A stretch of DNA of 25,847 nt from Anaerolineales bacterium UBA3071 (GTDB taxonomy: Bacteria > Chloroflexota > Anaerolineae > UBA3071): contig DFBV01000289.1 of NCBI GenBank assembly GCA_002366755.1, positions 7,365 through 33,211 of the forward strand. Direction: 5' to 3'. Below the pieces are notes generated by a model that did not search any database, was not told the origin of the DNA, and was given only the letters and a program-made list of their open reading frames with translations. Made by a program: the position numbers and the translations under genes. Shown in pieces: positions 1 to 10,184 of this stretch (positions within the stretch are counted from its first letter, which is position 1; the number at the start of each line of letters is the position of its first letter).

Positions 1-35
1 GAACAGATGAAGCCAATGGAACAGATGAAACCAAC
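1..35 (+). repeat. Imperfect 18-base tandem duplication at the start of the PHP gene
   Basis: Bases 1-17 and 19-35 are near-identical copies, differing at two positions. Read in the frame of the downstream gene they encode EQMKPM followed by EQMKPT. The duplication leaves several in-frame ATG codons close together, so the true start cannot be decided from this window. Confidence 0.6.
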
Positions 36-1110
36 TGACACGCTGTGGCGCGAGTACTCCGGCCACATTCACTTCCACACTACCTACTCTGATGGCAGCG
101 GCAGCTTCGAAGAGGTGGTCCGCGCCGCTCAGGAGGCGCGGCTGGACTTCATCATCCCCACCGATCACAACGCTCTGGTACCCGAGCCGGACGGCTGGCG
201 CGGTTCCGTGCTGCTGCTGGTAGGCGAGGAGGTGAACGACAAGGAGCGAGAGCCGGAGGTAAACCACCTGCTGGTGGCGGGGATAGAGCGGGAGGTTTTT
301 CATTATGCGAAAGAACCTCAAGCACTCATTGATGCCGTGGCTGCTCAGGGCGGCCTGAGCTTCCTGGCCCACCCTATCGAGCGCCACAGCCGCTACTTCT
401 CCAAGGAATTCCCCTGGGTGGACTGGAACGTGCAGGGGTACGACGGCATCGAACTCTGGAATTTCATGTCCGAGTGCAAGGCCTATATCAGCAGCAAGCT
501 GGCGGGATTGCTGCTCAGCTTCCGGCCCCAGCTCTTCGCCCGCGGCCCCTGGCCAGAAGTGCTGGCCCTATGGGACCGGCTGACCACCCACCGGCCTGTC
601 GTGGCCATCGGCGGCTCCGACAACCATGCCGGAGCCTACCACATCGGCCCACTGGCGCGCCAGGCCTTCCCCTACGCCTTTGCCTTCCGTACGGTGAACA
701 CACACATCCTGACCCCGGAACCGTTCAACGGTGACCTGAGCCACGACCGAGAGCAGGTCTACGGGGCGCTGCGAGCGGGGCATTGCTGGGTGGGATACGA
801 TCTGCTCGGCTCCACGGCGGGTTTCCGGTTCCATGGGAGCCAGGGACGCGGCGACGGCCAGGCAGCCATTATGGGCGACACGCGGCCCGCAGGCCAACCA
901 CTGGAACTGGAAGCCTTCGTCCCCCGAAGGGCAAAACTGCGGCTGCTGCGAAACGGCCAGCCGATCGCTCAAACCTGGGGGCGCCGCCTGCGCCACACGG
1001 CCGACGGCCCCGGCGTCTACCGCCTGGAAGCGTACCGCTGGGCCTGGGGCCGCTGGCGCGGCTGGATCTTCAGCAACCCCATCTATGTGCGCGATGCTCA
1101 AGCCCCTTGA
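7..1110 (+). CDS. PHP-domain metallohydrolase (CehA/McbA-like)
   Basis: The protein carries the metal-binding motifs of the PHP phosphoesterase superfamily in order: GHIHFHTTYSDG near residues 19-30, PTDHN near 51-55, an AHP motif near 121-123, and GGSDNHAG near 202-209. This set is typical of the CehA/McbA branch, which hydrolyses phosphoesters or ester/carbamate-like bonds with two or three divalent metals. The last ~100 residues form a separate, probably beta-rich tail ending in NPIYV. No signal peptide is visible, so it is probably cytoplasmic. The start is uncertain. The frame is open to the left edge, the first 35 bases are an imperfect 18-base tandem repeat giving ATG choices at 7, 16 and 25, and no strong ribosome-binding site is seen. 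The gene may therefore begin outside the window. The substrate is unknown. Family assignment is firm, function is not. Confidence 0.85.
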   Translation: MKPMEQMKPTDTLWREYSGHIHFHTTYSDGSGSFEEVVRAAQEARLDFIIPTDHNALVPEPDGWRGSVLLLVGEEVNDKEREPEVNHLLVAGIEREVFHYAKEPQALIDAVAAQGGLSFLAHPIERHSRYFSKEFPWVDWNVQGYDGIELWNFMSECKAYISSKLAGLLLSFRPQLFARGPWPEVLALWDRLTTHRPVVAIGGSDNHAGAYHIGPLARQAFPYAFAFRTVNTHILTPEPFNGDLSHDREQVYGALRAGHCWVGYDLLGSTAGFRFHGSQGRGDGQAAIMGDTRPAGQPLELEAFVPRRAKLRLLRNGQPIAQTWGRRLRHTADGPGVYRLEAYRWAWGRWRGWIFSNPIYVRDAQAP

Positions 1111-1217
1111 TCTGAAGGCCTCATCCCCCGCCTGTTCTGGGCTGGAGGATGATCTTGCAGTGCGAGAGTTTCTCCAGCGCAAAGAACGTTTCATTTGCCC
1201 AAAAGACAAAACAAGAT

Positions 1218-1246
1218 TTGCATGCACTGCGAAGTTATGGTATAAT
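1218..1246 (+). promoter_or_regulatory. Probable sigma70-type promoter with extended -10 for the RpiR-type regulator
   Basis: A perfect TATAAT lies at 1241-1246. It is preceded by TGG at 1238-1240, which is the TGn extended -10 element. With a 17-base spacer the -35 position (1218-1223) reads TTGCAT, a weak match, as expected when an extended -10 compensates. Transcription would begin near 1252-1254. That leaves about 130 bases of leader before the TTG start at 1382. Confidence 0.65.
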
Positions 1247-1251
1247 CGCAG

Positions 1252-1299
1252 CGGTCTGCTGACCGCCGTTCCCGCTGCTGCCGGTCAGGAGACCGGCAG
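1252..1299 (+). promoter_or_regulatory. Two tandem inverted repeats just downstream of the promoter (candidate operators or leader hairpins)
   Basis: The first inverted repeat, 1252-1265, has arms CGGTC and GACCG around a four-base loop. The second, 1278-1299, has nine-base arms CTGCCGGTC and GACCGGCAG around AGGA. The same CGGTC/GACCG core is used in both, and their centres are exactly 30 bases apart, close to three helical turns. The first sits on the expected transcription start. Either operators for the adjacent RpiR-family repressor or two leader RNA stem-loops would fit. Arms 1259-1265 and 1282-1288 can also pair, giving a mutually exclusive alternative fold. The function is inferred; the symmetry is seen directly. 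Confidence 0.5.
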
Positions 1300-1381
1300 A
1301 AAACAGGGGAATTTAGCATCGTCAAGATAGCCACCATGCTGATGTCCAGGTCTGAGCTTTCTATCGCCAAAGGATATCCCA

Positions 1382-2245
1382 TTGACCACAGTAACGGATC
1401 TTCAGCAGCGAATTTCTGCTCACTTCCCCCAACTGAGCAGCAAACAAAAGCGAATCGCCCGTTTCATCTCGGACAACGAGTACTTTGTGGCCTTTGCTAC
1501 CGTCAACGTGATGGGCCAAGAAACGGGCACCAGCGCGGCGACGGTAGTGCGTTTCTGTCAGGCCATTGGTTACGAAGGGTACGTTGAGTTGCAGGCGGCT
1601 ATCCGCGAGCAGTTGCCCCGCTACCTGACCTACGTCGAAAAGGTGGAGAAAAGGTTAGCCAGTGCTGCGCCGGAAAACGAAGTGCTGGCGCGGGTTTTCG
1701 CCACCGATGCCAGCAACATTGAGCGCACGACTGATCTGGTGGATCCTGAGACCTTCGAGGCTGCTGTAGCGGCGATATGTCGCGCTAGCGGCATTCTGGT
1801 AGTAGGTGGCGGCCTCTCGGCTCCACCAGCCCTGTTCTTTGCCCATTCCTTGAGAATGATGGGCTTCTCCGTGAGGGTGGTGACCACGGTCGGCATGCCC
1901 CTGGCGCTGGAGTTGAGCGCTTTAGGACCAACGGATCTACTGATAGGCATCAGCTTCTGGCGGTATCTACGAGGGACTGTGAAGGCCATGTACAAGGCCA
2001 AGGAGATCGGGGCCACCAGGATAGCTATCACCGACAGCGAACTGTCACCCCTGGCACGCCTGGCCGACTATCCTTTCCTGGTAGCCACCGAGGGCACAGC
2101 CCACAATCTCTCCCCGGTGGCGCCGATTTCCCTGATCAATGCCTTCGTCGCCGCTCTCTCCCTCGAGGTACAGGACCAGGCGCTGCACGCTTTGCAGCAA
2201 GTGAATGCTTCCTACAAAGAAAGCAGCCTGTTGCTGCAAGAATAG
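1382..2245 (+). CDS. MurR/RpiR family transcriptional regulator (HTH + SIS)
   Basis: The 287-residue protein has the two-part RpiR layout. An N-terminal helix-turn-helix of about 75 residues includes SSKQKRIARFISDN and the recognition-helix region TSAATVVRFCQAIGYEGY. A C-terminal sugar-isomerase (SIS) fold spans about residues 110-260, with the phosphosugar-loop-like segment ILVVGGGLSA near 140. Family members bind sugar phosphates or related metabolites and repress or activate neighbouring catabolic operons. The TTG start is chosen because AAAGGA lies seven bases upstream and the protein begins directly with the HTH. The gene follows its own promoter and tandem inverted repeats and lies just before the ABC transporter operon, so it is the likely local regulator, possibly autoregulated. 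The effector is unknown. Confidence 0.9.
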   Translation: MTTVTDLQQRISAHFPQLSSKQKRIARFISDNEYFVAFATVNVMGQETGTSAATVVRFCQAIGYEGYVELQAAIREQLPRYLTYVEKVEKRLASAAPENEVLARVFATDASNIERTTDLVDPETFEAAVAAICRASGILVVGGGLSAPPALFFAHSLRMMGFSVRVVTTVGMPLALELSALGPTDLLIGISFWRYLRGTVKAMYKAKEIGATRIAITDSELSPLARLADYPFLVATEGTAHNLSPVAPISLINAFVAALSLEVQDQALHALQQVNASYKESSLLLQE

Positions 2246-2372
2246 CGGGCGTGCGCAGCGCAAACCTCGGGGGGCATGGGGGGCGTACTTCGATCAACCC
2301 CTCCCCGGCTCACAGGCAATCGTTGCGTAGGCCCACAGTACGCGCAGCATTTCGCTGCGAGGAGGTGAGGAA

Positions 2373-2471
2373 ATGCCACTATCGTCCAAAGTTGCGTTCG
2401 CTGCAGGAGCGTGGGCTGCTCCAATACGGATTCGTCGAGCTGGGGATTGGATGTTAGCCAGCAGCAGCTAG
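2373..2471 (+). CDS. Possible 32-residue leader peptide before the ABC operon
   Basis: An ATG at 2373 is preceded at seven bases by a strong GGAGG-type ribosome-binding site (2361-2365). The open frame runs 32 codons and ends 40 bases before the binding-protein gene. The peptide begins MPLSSKVAF and is small, basic and Ala-rich, with no recognisable family. A six-base inverted repeat (2343-2348 with 2354-2359) precedes the ribosome-binding site. It could be a translated leader that affects the downstream operon, or chance. The strong ribosome-binding site is the main support. Confidence 0.35.
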   Translation: MPLSSKVAFAAGAWAAPIRIRRAGDWMLASSS

Positions 2472-2511
2472 TACCACCCAGCAACCGATCACCAAGCATA
2501 AGGAGGAGATC

Positions 2512-4245
<1,734 letters not shown>

Positions 4246-4262
4246 GACGTGCCTTGAGCGAC

Positions 4263-4300
4263 AGGGATGAGCCACCGCCACCAGACGGTGACTCATCCCT
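4263..4300 (+). terminator. Strong stem-loop between binding protein and permease (attenuator or mRNA-stabilising hairpin)
   Basis: Arms 4263-4277 and 4286-4300 pair over 15 positions with a single C-A mismatch around an eight-base loop. There is no clear U-run after it, so partial termination or protection of the upstream mRNA 3' end is more likely than full termination. This would let the binding protein be made in excess over the membrane subunits. It lies 17 bases after the lipoprotein stop codon. Confidence 0.65.
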
Positions 4301-4326
4301 TGAGTTTGGGGCTGAGGAGTGTGCGC

Positions 4327-5337
4327 ATGAGAGCGATCAAGGTGTTAGAGCGGGTGCTGGCAGTCATCCCCATCATGTTTGGGGTAGCCATTGTCGTCTT
4401 CCTCTTCATGCGCCTGACGCCAGGCGATCCGGTGGACATCATGATGGGCGGGGGTGGTTACGTCTCTGAGGGCGAGATCGAAAACTTGCGCCGGGAGTTT
4501 AACCTGGACAAGCCCCTGCACGTGCAGCTTTATATCTTCCTGAGCCACGCCATCCGGGGCGATTTGGGCAATTCCTACGTCAAACGCGCTCCGGTCACCG
4601 AACTCATCGCCGAGCGGCTGCCGGCCACCATCGAACTGGCCCTGGGAGCGCTGATCTTTGGCCTGGTCGTGGCCACGCCCATCGGCATCATCTCGGCGGT
4701 CAAGCAGTATTCGGCCCTGGATCGGGTGAGCATGGCGGGGGCTTTTCTGGGCATTTCCATGCCCGCTTTCTGGTTGGGCATTCTCCTCATGCTCATATTC
4801 TCGGTGCGTCTCCGGTGGCTTCCGGTTGCAGGGCGCATCGACTACGACGCGGGCCTGCAAACGGTCACCGGCCTGTACGTGTTAGACAGCATCCTCACCG
4901 GCAACAAGGCCGCGTTGATCAGCAGCCTGCGCCACCTGGTGCTGCCTTCCGTCAGCCTGGGGGCGGCGATGGCGGCCACGGTCGCCCGCATCCTGCGCTC
5001 CAGCATGTTGGAGGTGCTGCGCCAGGATTACGTAATGCTGGCTCGGGCCAAAGGCCTGGTAGAGTTCCTGGTCGTCGCCAAGCACGCGCTGCGCAACGCC
5101 CTGATCCCCACCGTGACGGTGGTCGGTTTGCAGGTGGGCGTGCTGCTGGGCGGCAACATGATCGTGGAGACAGTCTTTGGCTGGCCAGGTCTGGGTCGCT
5201 TGGTGGTGCAGGCCATCTTTGCGCGCGACTTTCCCTTGGTGCAGGGGGCTGTGATGGTCTACGCCTTTACCTTTGTCACGGCCAACCTGATCGTGGATGT
5301 GCTCTATACCTATCTCAACCCCAAGATCACACTCTAG
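4327..5337 (+). CDS. ABC transporter permease, DppB/OppB type, system 1
   Basis: This is a roughly 336-residue inner-membrane permease of the peptide/nickel class. It has the N-terminal helix followed by the conserved MRLTPGDPVD motif, six predicted hydrophobic segments, and the cytoplasmic EAA-type loop near ARAKGLVEFLVVAKHALRNA that docks on the ATPases. The frame is open upstream to an ATG at 4267. That codon lies inside the intergenic hairpin and would add 20 non-conserved residues. The ATG at 4327 has GAGGAG seven bases upstream and starts directly before the first membrane helix, so it is preferred. The protein pairs with the next permease to form the channel. Confidence 0.93.
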   Translation: MRAIKVLERVLAVIPIMFGVAIVVFLFMRLTPGDPVDIMMGGGGYVSEGEIENLRREFNLDKPLHVQLYIFLSHAIRGDLGNSYVKRAPVTELIAERLPATIELALGALIFGLVVATPIGIISAVKQYSALDRVSMAGAFLGISMPAFWLGILLMLIFSVRLRWLPVAGRIDYDAGLQTVTGLYVLDSILTGNKAALISSLRHLVLPSVSLGAAMAATVARILRSSMLEVLRQDYVMLARAKGLVEFLVVAKHALRNALIPTVTVVGLQVGVLLGGNMIVETVFGWPGLGRLVVQAIFARDFPLVQGAVMVYAFTFVTANLIVDVLYTYLNPKITL

Positions 5338-5410
5338 CGAAATTCGGCAATCACGAGATGCTCCTGCCCGCTACGAGCTACTGAAATCAGTCCGATGCCT
5401 TTAAGCCGCT

Positions 5411-5445
5411 TGACTTCGGACATAGGACTTTGGACTTTGGACAGC
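5411..5445 (+). repeat. Degenerate heptamer tandem repeat (consensus GGACTTT)
   Basis: Five consecutive seven-base units (TGACTTC, GGACATA, GGACTTT, GGACTTT, GGACAGC) occupy the gap between the two permease genes and end three bases before the preferred start codon of the second. It is closely related, on the opposite strand, to the heptamer tract at 20951-20985, whose reverse complement has the consensus GGAGTTT. Confidence 0.6.
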
Positions 5446-5447
5446 CT

Positions 5448-6374
5448 ATGGAAGCTCAAACCACCGCTCTGAATCAGATTCTCTATCCATTCAAACTCCG
5501 ATTCCAGCTTTGGGGACGCAACGGTCTGAACTTCCTGCGCGAGCTGTGGGGGCAGCCCTCGGCGCTGCTGGGTGCGGTGCTGGTCGCGCTGTTTGTGCTG
5601 GTGGCACTCTTTGCGCCCCAGATCTCGCCTCACGATCCCACCAGAGGGAAATTGAGGAAGCAGTTGATCCCGCCGGTTTGGGAAGAAGGGGGCAGCCCCG
5701 AGTTTCTGTTGGGCACCGACGTGCAAGGCCGCGATCTTCTGTCGCGCATCATTTACGGAGCCAGAATCTCGCTGCTGGTAGGGATACTGTCTGTAAGCAT
5801 CTCTGCCCTGATCGGCACGGCGCTGGGAGCGTTGAGCGGCTACTATCGCGGTACGCTGGACACCCTCATCTCCCGTTTTGCTGACCTGCTTTTGGCCTTT
5901 CCTTTTCTCATTTTTGCCATCGGTATGATGGCTTTTCTGGGGCCGGGTTTCACCAACTTGCTGCTGGCGCTGACGCTCAAGGGCTGGGTCGTGTTCTTCC
6001 GCCTGGCACGGGGCGCGATCATGGCCGAAAGGACCACCGAATACGTCGAAGCGGCCAGAGTGGTCGGCCAGTCCAATCCGGTGATCATCGTCAGCGAGAT
6101 ATTGCCCAACATCTTTCACTCCATTCTGGTGCTGGGCACGCTGCGCATGGGCTCAATGATCATCGCCGAGGCCAGCCTGAGTTTCCTGGGCCTGGGCATC
6201 CAGCCGCCCACGCCAGCCTGGGGTTCCATGGTCGCCGACGGGCGAGACTATCTGGTCACTTCCTGGTGGATTGCCACCCTGCCGGGTATGGCTATCCTGA
6301 TCCTGGTGCTGAGCATCAACCTCTTTGGCGAGGGACTGCGGGACATTCTCGATCCTCGCCTGAAGATCGAGTGA
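5448..6374 (+). CDS. ABC transporter permease, DppC/OppC type, system 1
   Basis: The protein has the DppC layout: an N-terminal cytoplasmic stretch, a first helix (about residues 35-55) followed by the conserved APQISPHDPT, the segment LLGTDVQGRDLLSRIIYGARISL, and a C-terminal transmembrane domain with the EAA loop EYVEAARVVGQSNPVII. It ends GEGLRDILDPRLK, the standard family terminus. The ATG at 5448 is preferred over the upstream TTG at 5430 because the latter lies inside a heptamer repeat and adds residues absent from the family. Neither start has a strong ribosome-binding site, so the 5' boundary is moderately certain. It forms the membrane channel together with the preceding permease. 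Confidence 0.92.
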   Translation: MEAQTTALNQILYPFKLRFQLWGRNGLNFLRELWGQPSALLGAVLVALFVLVALFAPQISPHDPTRGKLRKQLIPPVWEEGGSPEFLLGTDVQGRDLLSRIIYGARISLLVGILSVSISALIGTALGALSGYYRGTLDTLISRFADLLLAFPFLIFAIGMMAFLGPGFTNLLLALTLKGWVVFFRLARGAIMAERTTEYVEAARVVGQSNPVIIVSEILPNIFHSILVLGTLRMGSMIIAEASLSFLGLGIQPPTPAWGSMVADGRDYLVTSWWIATLPGMAILILVLSINLFGEGLRDILDPRLKIE

Positions 6375-6393
6375 GAGATGGCCGACGCCAGGA

Positions 6394-6428
6394 CTTGATC
6401 GAATCGGCCTCAGCGGCCGAGACTCAAG
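6394..6428. repeat. Imperfect stem-loop in the gap between permease and ATPase genes
   Basis: TCGGCC (6404-6409) pairs with GGCCGA (6415-6420) around a five-base loop, and outer arms CTTGA (6394-6398) and TCAAG (6424-6428) extend it across a small internal loop. There is no U-tract, so it is not a classic terminator. It is followed at 6431-6454 by three degenerate TTGA-led units eight bases apart. Confidence 0.4.
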
Positions 6429-6483
6429 CCTTGATCCATTGACTCGTTGACCAATGGTCTTGAAGCAAAAAGGTGCTTTCAAG

Positions 6484-7533
6484 ATGATGTTTTCGTGGAA
6501 ATTGGAAGATCAACCTGTGGACACCACGCCTCCACTGCTACTGGAACTGAGAAACCTGACCACGGTCTTTCCCACCCGTCGTGGCCTGGTGCGGGCCGTG
6601 GATGGCATGAGCTTCATGCTCCGAGAAGGGGAAAAACTGGGCATTGTGGGAGAGTCGGGGTCGGGCAAGACCGTCACCCTGCTCTCCATCCTGCGCTTGG
6701 TTCCTCATCCGGGGGAGATCGTGGACGGAGAGGCGCTCTTTCTGGGCGAGGACCTGCTGCACAAGCCCCGCACCGAGATGAGAAAGATCCGGGGCAAAGA
6801 GATCGCCATGATCTTTCAGGATCCCCTGACTACCCTGAACCCGGTCTTTCCCGTGGGAGAGCAGATACGAGAATCGCTGGGCATTCACAACATCGTCTCT
6901 TCGTCAAACGGCTGGCTCTCCCGCCTCTTCGACAGGCGAAGAATCGCCGCCGAGCAAGAACGGGTCATCCAGGTCATGCGAGACGTCGGCATCCCCTCCC
7001 CCGTGGAACGAGCCAAGAACTATCCTCATCAGTTTTCCGGCGGGATGCAGCAGAGGGTGATCATCGCCATTGCCCTCTCCTGTGAGCCTCACCTCCTCCT
7101 GGCCGACGAGCCGACCACGGCTTTGGACGTGACTATCCAGGCCCAGATCATGGACTTACTGAACAAGATAAACCGGGAGCACGGCACCAGTGTCATCCTG
7201 GTCACCCATAATCTGGGTGTGGTGGCGGAGTTCTGTGACAACATCATCGTGATGTACGCCGGCTGGATGATGGAAAAAGGCACCGTGGAGGAGGTGATCG
7301 CCGATCCCAAACACCCTTACACGCAGGGGCTGCTACGCTGCCTGCCTCGCATCTCGGAGAAGAGGGAAAAGATCCACCCCATCCCTGGTCTCGTGCCCGA
7401 CCTGGCCCGCCTGCCGCCAGGGTGTCCCTTCTCGCCCCGCTGCGACCAGGCCATGCCCGAGTGCAAGGAGGATAGGCCCTTCCCGCTGATAGAACTCGGC
7501 GAGGGCCGGCTGGTGAGGTGCCTTTTGTATTAG
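6484..7533 (+). CDS. ABC transporter ATP-binding protein, DppD/OppD type, system 1
   Basis: All nucleotide-binding motifs are present: Walker A GESGSGKT (about residues 56-63), Q-loop IFQDPLTTLNP, signature FSGGMQQR, Walker B LLLADEPTTALD and the H-loop VTHNLG. The C-terminal extension has the family motif HPYTQGLL and a Cys-rich end, C-x5-C-x6-C and a final Cys near the terminus, as in OppD/DppD proteins. An upstream in-frame ATG at 6454 lacks a ribosome-binding site and lies in repeat-like sequence. The ATG at 6484 has AGGTG eight bases before it and is preferred. It powers the importer together with the next gene, and possibly the second importer too, which has no ATPase of its own here. 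Confidence 0.93.
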   Translation: MMFSWKLEDQPVDTTPPLLLELRNLTTVFPTRRGLVRAVDGMSFMLREGEKLGIVGESGSGKTVTLLSILRLVPHPGEIVDGEALFLGEDLLHKPRTEMRKIRGKEIAMIFQDPLTTLNPVFPVGEQIRESLGIHNIVSSSNGWLSRLFDRRRIAAEQERVIQVMRDVGIPSPVERAKNYPHQFSGGMQQRVIIAIALSCEPHLLLADEPTTALDVTIQAQIMDLLNKINREHGTSVILVTHNLGVVAEFCDNIIVMYAGWMMEKGTVEEVIADPKHPYTQGLLRCLPRISEKREKIHPIPGLVPDLARLPPGCPFSPRCDQAMPECKEDRPFPLIELGEGRLVRCLLY

Positions 7534-7549
7534 CGTGAGGAAGACAAAC

Positions 7550-8592
<1,043 letters not shown>

Positions 8593-8593
<1 letters not shown>

Positions 8594-8613
8594 TTCCATG
8601 TCCCAATATTCCA
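8593..8613 (+). repeat. Short degenerate heptamer run (ATTCCA-type)
   Basis: Three seven-base units (ATTCCAT, GTCCCAA, TATTCCA) lie immediately after the ATPase gene, the first beginning on the last base of its stop codon. It is weaker than the tracts at 5411 and 20951 and could be chance, but it sits in the same kind of position. Confidence 0.35.
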
Positions 8614-8642
8614 ACCACCTTCGGTTCTCTCTGGAGTAGGTC

Positions 8643-9719
8643 ATGTCCAGGTACATCACCCTCAATCTGCAAGGAGATCATTACACCATGGGGCGGCAGC
8701 ACGGCGATCAGGTCAGGAGATTGCGCCCGCTGATCGTTGAGGCCATCGAAGCACGTTTCCGTCAGATCGAGCAGTATGAGCCCGACGCGCGCTTTGAGGC
8801 GCTGCTGCGAGAAACTCATGAGTTGCTTCAAGATATTGACGCCCCGCTACTGGCCATGATCCGGGGGCAGGCCGAAGCACTGGAGCTCGAGTTCGACACG
8901 CTGCTGCGTTACGATCTGGTGACCTACCTGCTCGACTATCTGGTGACCCGCAAGCCTCCGGGTACTGAGGGCTGTACCACCTGGGCCGCCACAGGGTTGG
9001 CCACTGCCAGTGGACAGCCCATCCTGGTCAAGAACCGAGATAATCGCCTGGAGCGGTTGCCTCTACAAATCGTGATCCACGCCACGCCCGAGGCCGGTTA
9101 TCGCTACGTCTGTAGTGGCAGCGCCGGCAGCCCGGGCGTTTTCTGTGCCGGGATCAACCAGGCAGGGCTGGCCGTCGCCGATACCCACGTCTGCTCCACC
9201 GACCTCGGCCCTGGCCTGCCCGACTATGCGCTGATGATGCATATCCTGGAAGCGCACGACAGCGTGTCTTCGGCGTTGGATTACCTGCGCTCGGTGCTTC
9301 GCCAGGGGCGGAACAACCTCATCCTGGCCGATGCCCAGGGGCATCTGGCCGTCTTTGAGATCGGCCACCGCAACTACGGGTTGTTCGAGACCCACGATGG
9401 CACCTTGGTGAGCACCAACCACTTTGTCAGCCCCGAACTGCGGGATTGCTTCGTGAACACCAATCCGCCACCGAAGAGAGGCAACTCGTTCCACCGCTAC
9501 GAAAGAGTGACCCGTGAATTGGACGATACTTTCGGCCAGATTGACGTGCCCTTTGCCCAGCGGTTGATGGCCAGCCACGACACTCCCATCTGTCGCCACG
9601 CGGTGGCGGGCAAGGATTCTGCTACTAACTCGACGAGCATCTTTTTGCCCGCGCGACGGACGATGCTTTTCTGTCACGGGCTGCCTTGCCAGGGCCAGTA
9701 TGACGAATTGGTGCTCTGA
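8643..9719 (+). CDS. C45-family (acyl-CoA:6-APA acyltransferase-like) Ntn hydrolase
   Basis: The protein matches the C45 peptidase/acyltransferase family of autoprocessing Ntn hydrolases. The cleavage site is Gly110-Cys111 in EGCTTWAA, so Cys111 would become the N-terminal nucleophile after self-cleavage. Flanking conserved features are the N-terminal GRQHGDQVRRL, the post-nucleophile KNRDNR, the segment GVFCAGINQAGLAV, and a C-terminal region with LPARRTMLFCHGLPCQGQYDE. Characterised relatives hydrolyse or transfer acyl groups on amides such as N-acyl amino acids, penicillins or beta-alanyl amines. No signal peptide is seen, so it is probably cytoplasmic. It follows the ATPase gene after 49 bases, and a GGAG ribosome-binding site precedes the ATG, so it likely acts on what the importer brings in. 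The substrate is unknown. Confidence 0.85.
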   Translation: MSRYITLNLQGDHYTMGRQHGDQVRRLRPLIVEAIEARFRQIEQYEPDARFEALLRETHELLQDIDAPLLAMIRGQAEALELEFDTLLRYDLVTYLLDYLVTRKPPGTEGCTTWAATGLATASGQPILVKNRDNRLERLPLQIVIHATPEAGYRYVCSGSAGSPGVFCAGINQAGLAVADTHVCSTDLGPGLPDYALMMHILEAHDSVSSALDYLRSVLRQGRNNLILADAQGHLAVFEIGHRNYGLFETHDGTLVSTNHFVSPELRDCFVNTNPPPKRGNSFHRYERVTRELDDTFGQIDVPFAQRLMASHDTPICRHAVAGKDSATNSTSIFLPARRTMLFCHGLPCQGQYDELVL

Positions 9720-9738
9720 TTCATGCGGTCATTTCTAA

Positions 9739-9915
9739 AATAGGCTACCTTTCGGAGTGATCTTCTTCCGGCTGGCGGTGGTTTACCTGTTCGCCATCAC
9801 CCTGGATTGGGGACTAGCGGTGGTACGGTTGGGGACGTCCGTGGATTGGATCGGGCGGGCAGCGTTGATGGTGGTGCTTTTCCGGCGCGGGAGATGGAAA
9901 AGCGTCCGCGTATGA
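9739..9915 (+). pseudogene. C-terminal remnant of a MATE-family multidrug/antimicrobial efflux transporter
   Basis: One frame, open from just after a stop at 9736-9738 to a TGA at 9913-9915, translates to about 58 residues. It has a hydrophobic segment (VIFFRLAVVYLFAITLDWGL) and the ending DWIGRAALMVVLFRRGRWK followed by SVRV. This resembles the last helix and tail of MATE transporters, which often end in a DW...R...F(R)xGRW(K) pattern. There is no upstream MATE sequence, no start codon with a ribosome-binding site, and the fragment is about one eighth of a normal gene. It is therefore read as a decayed remnant. Assignment is by remembered family pattern only. Confidence 0.5.
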
Positions 9916-10184
9916 GGAGAAGGAGACCTATCACCATCTTCTGAAAGTGTTGGAGGAACTGATAGAGCTCCTTGACATACCCGAAGAGATGGTAGACCCT
10001 TGCAGACCCTCCGAGTTCGCCAAACCGGGTTTCTCTAGCTGTTCCTGTACAGAGCGTGGAAGTTCGTCAGCACTGCTCGGGCCGGTCTGATTTGTAGCGA
10101 AGGGAAGGGAGGTGATAGATCAAAAGACATGACCTTGGTCCTAGGCTCACTATTTGACAATAACAAAACAAAAAGGAGAACAAA
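9916..10184 (+). other. Non-coding gap before the second transporter operon, with possible coding debris
   Basis: In one frame, about 9899-10090 is open without a start codon and reads partly like an amphipathic helix (YHHLLKVLEELIELLDIPEEM), so it may be debris of another gene. The last 35 bases are AT-rich. They include TTGACA at 10154-10159, with no -10 at the right distance, and a clear AAAGGAG ribosome-binding site for the lipoprotein gene at 10185. No convincing promoter or terminator was found. Confidence 0.35.

Noticed and set aside
1111..1300. A cobalamin riboswitch, suggested by the B12-box-like sequence at 1282-1298
   Set aside because: The upstream core expected for that riboswitch is not visible in the preceding ~180 bases, and a good promoter -10 lies only about 40 bases before the box. 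The match is more simply part of an inverted repeat.
4267..4326. An earlier start codon for the first DppB-type permease
   Set aside because: The codon lies inside the intergenic stem-loop, lacks a ribosome-binding site and adds residues not found in the family.
10154..10184. A promoter starting at TTGACA just before the second lipoprotein gene
   Set aside because: No -10 element lies at a workable distance, and the start site would fall at or after the ribosome-binding site.
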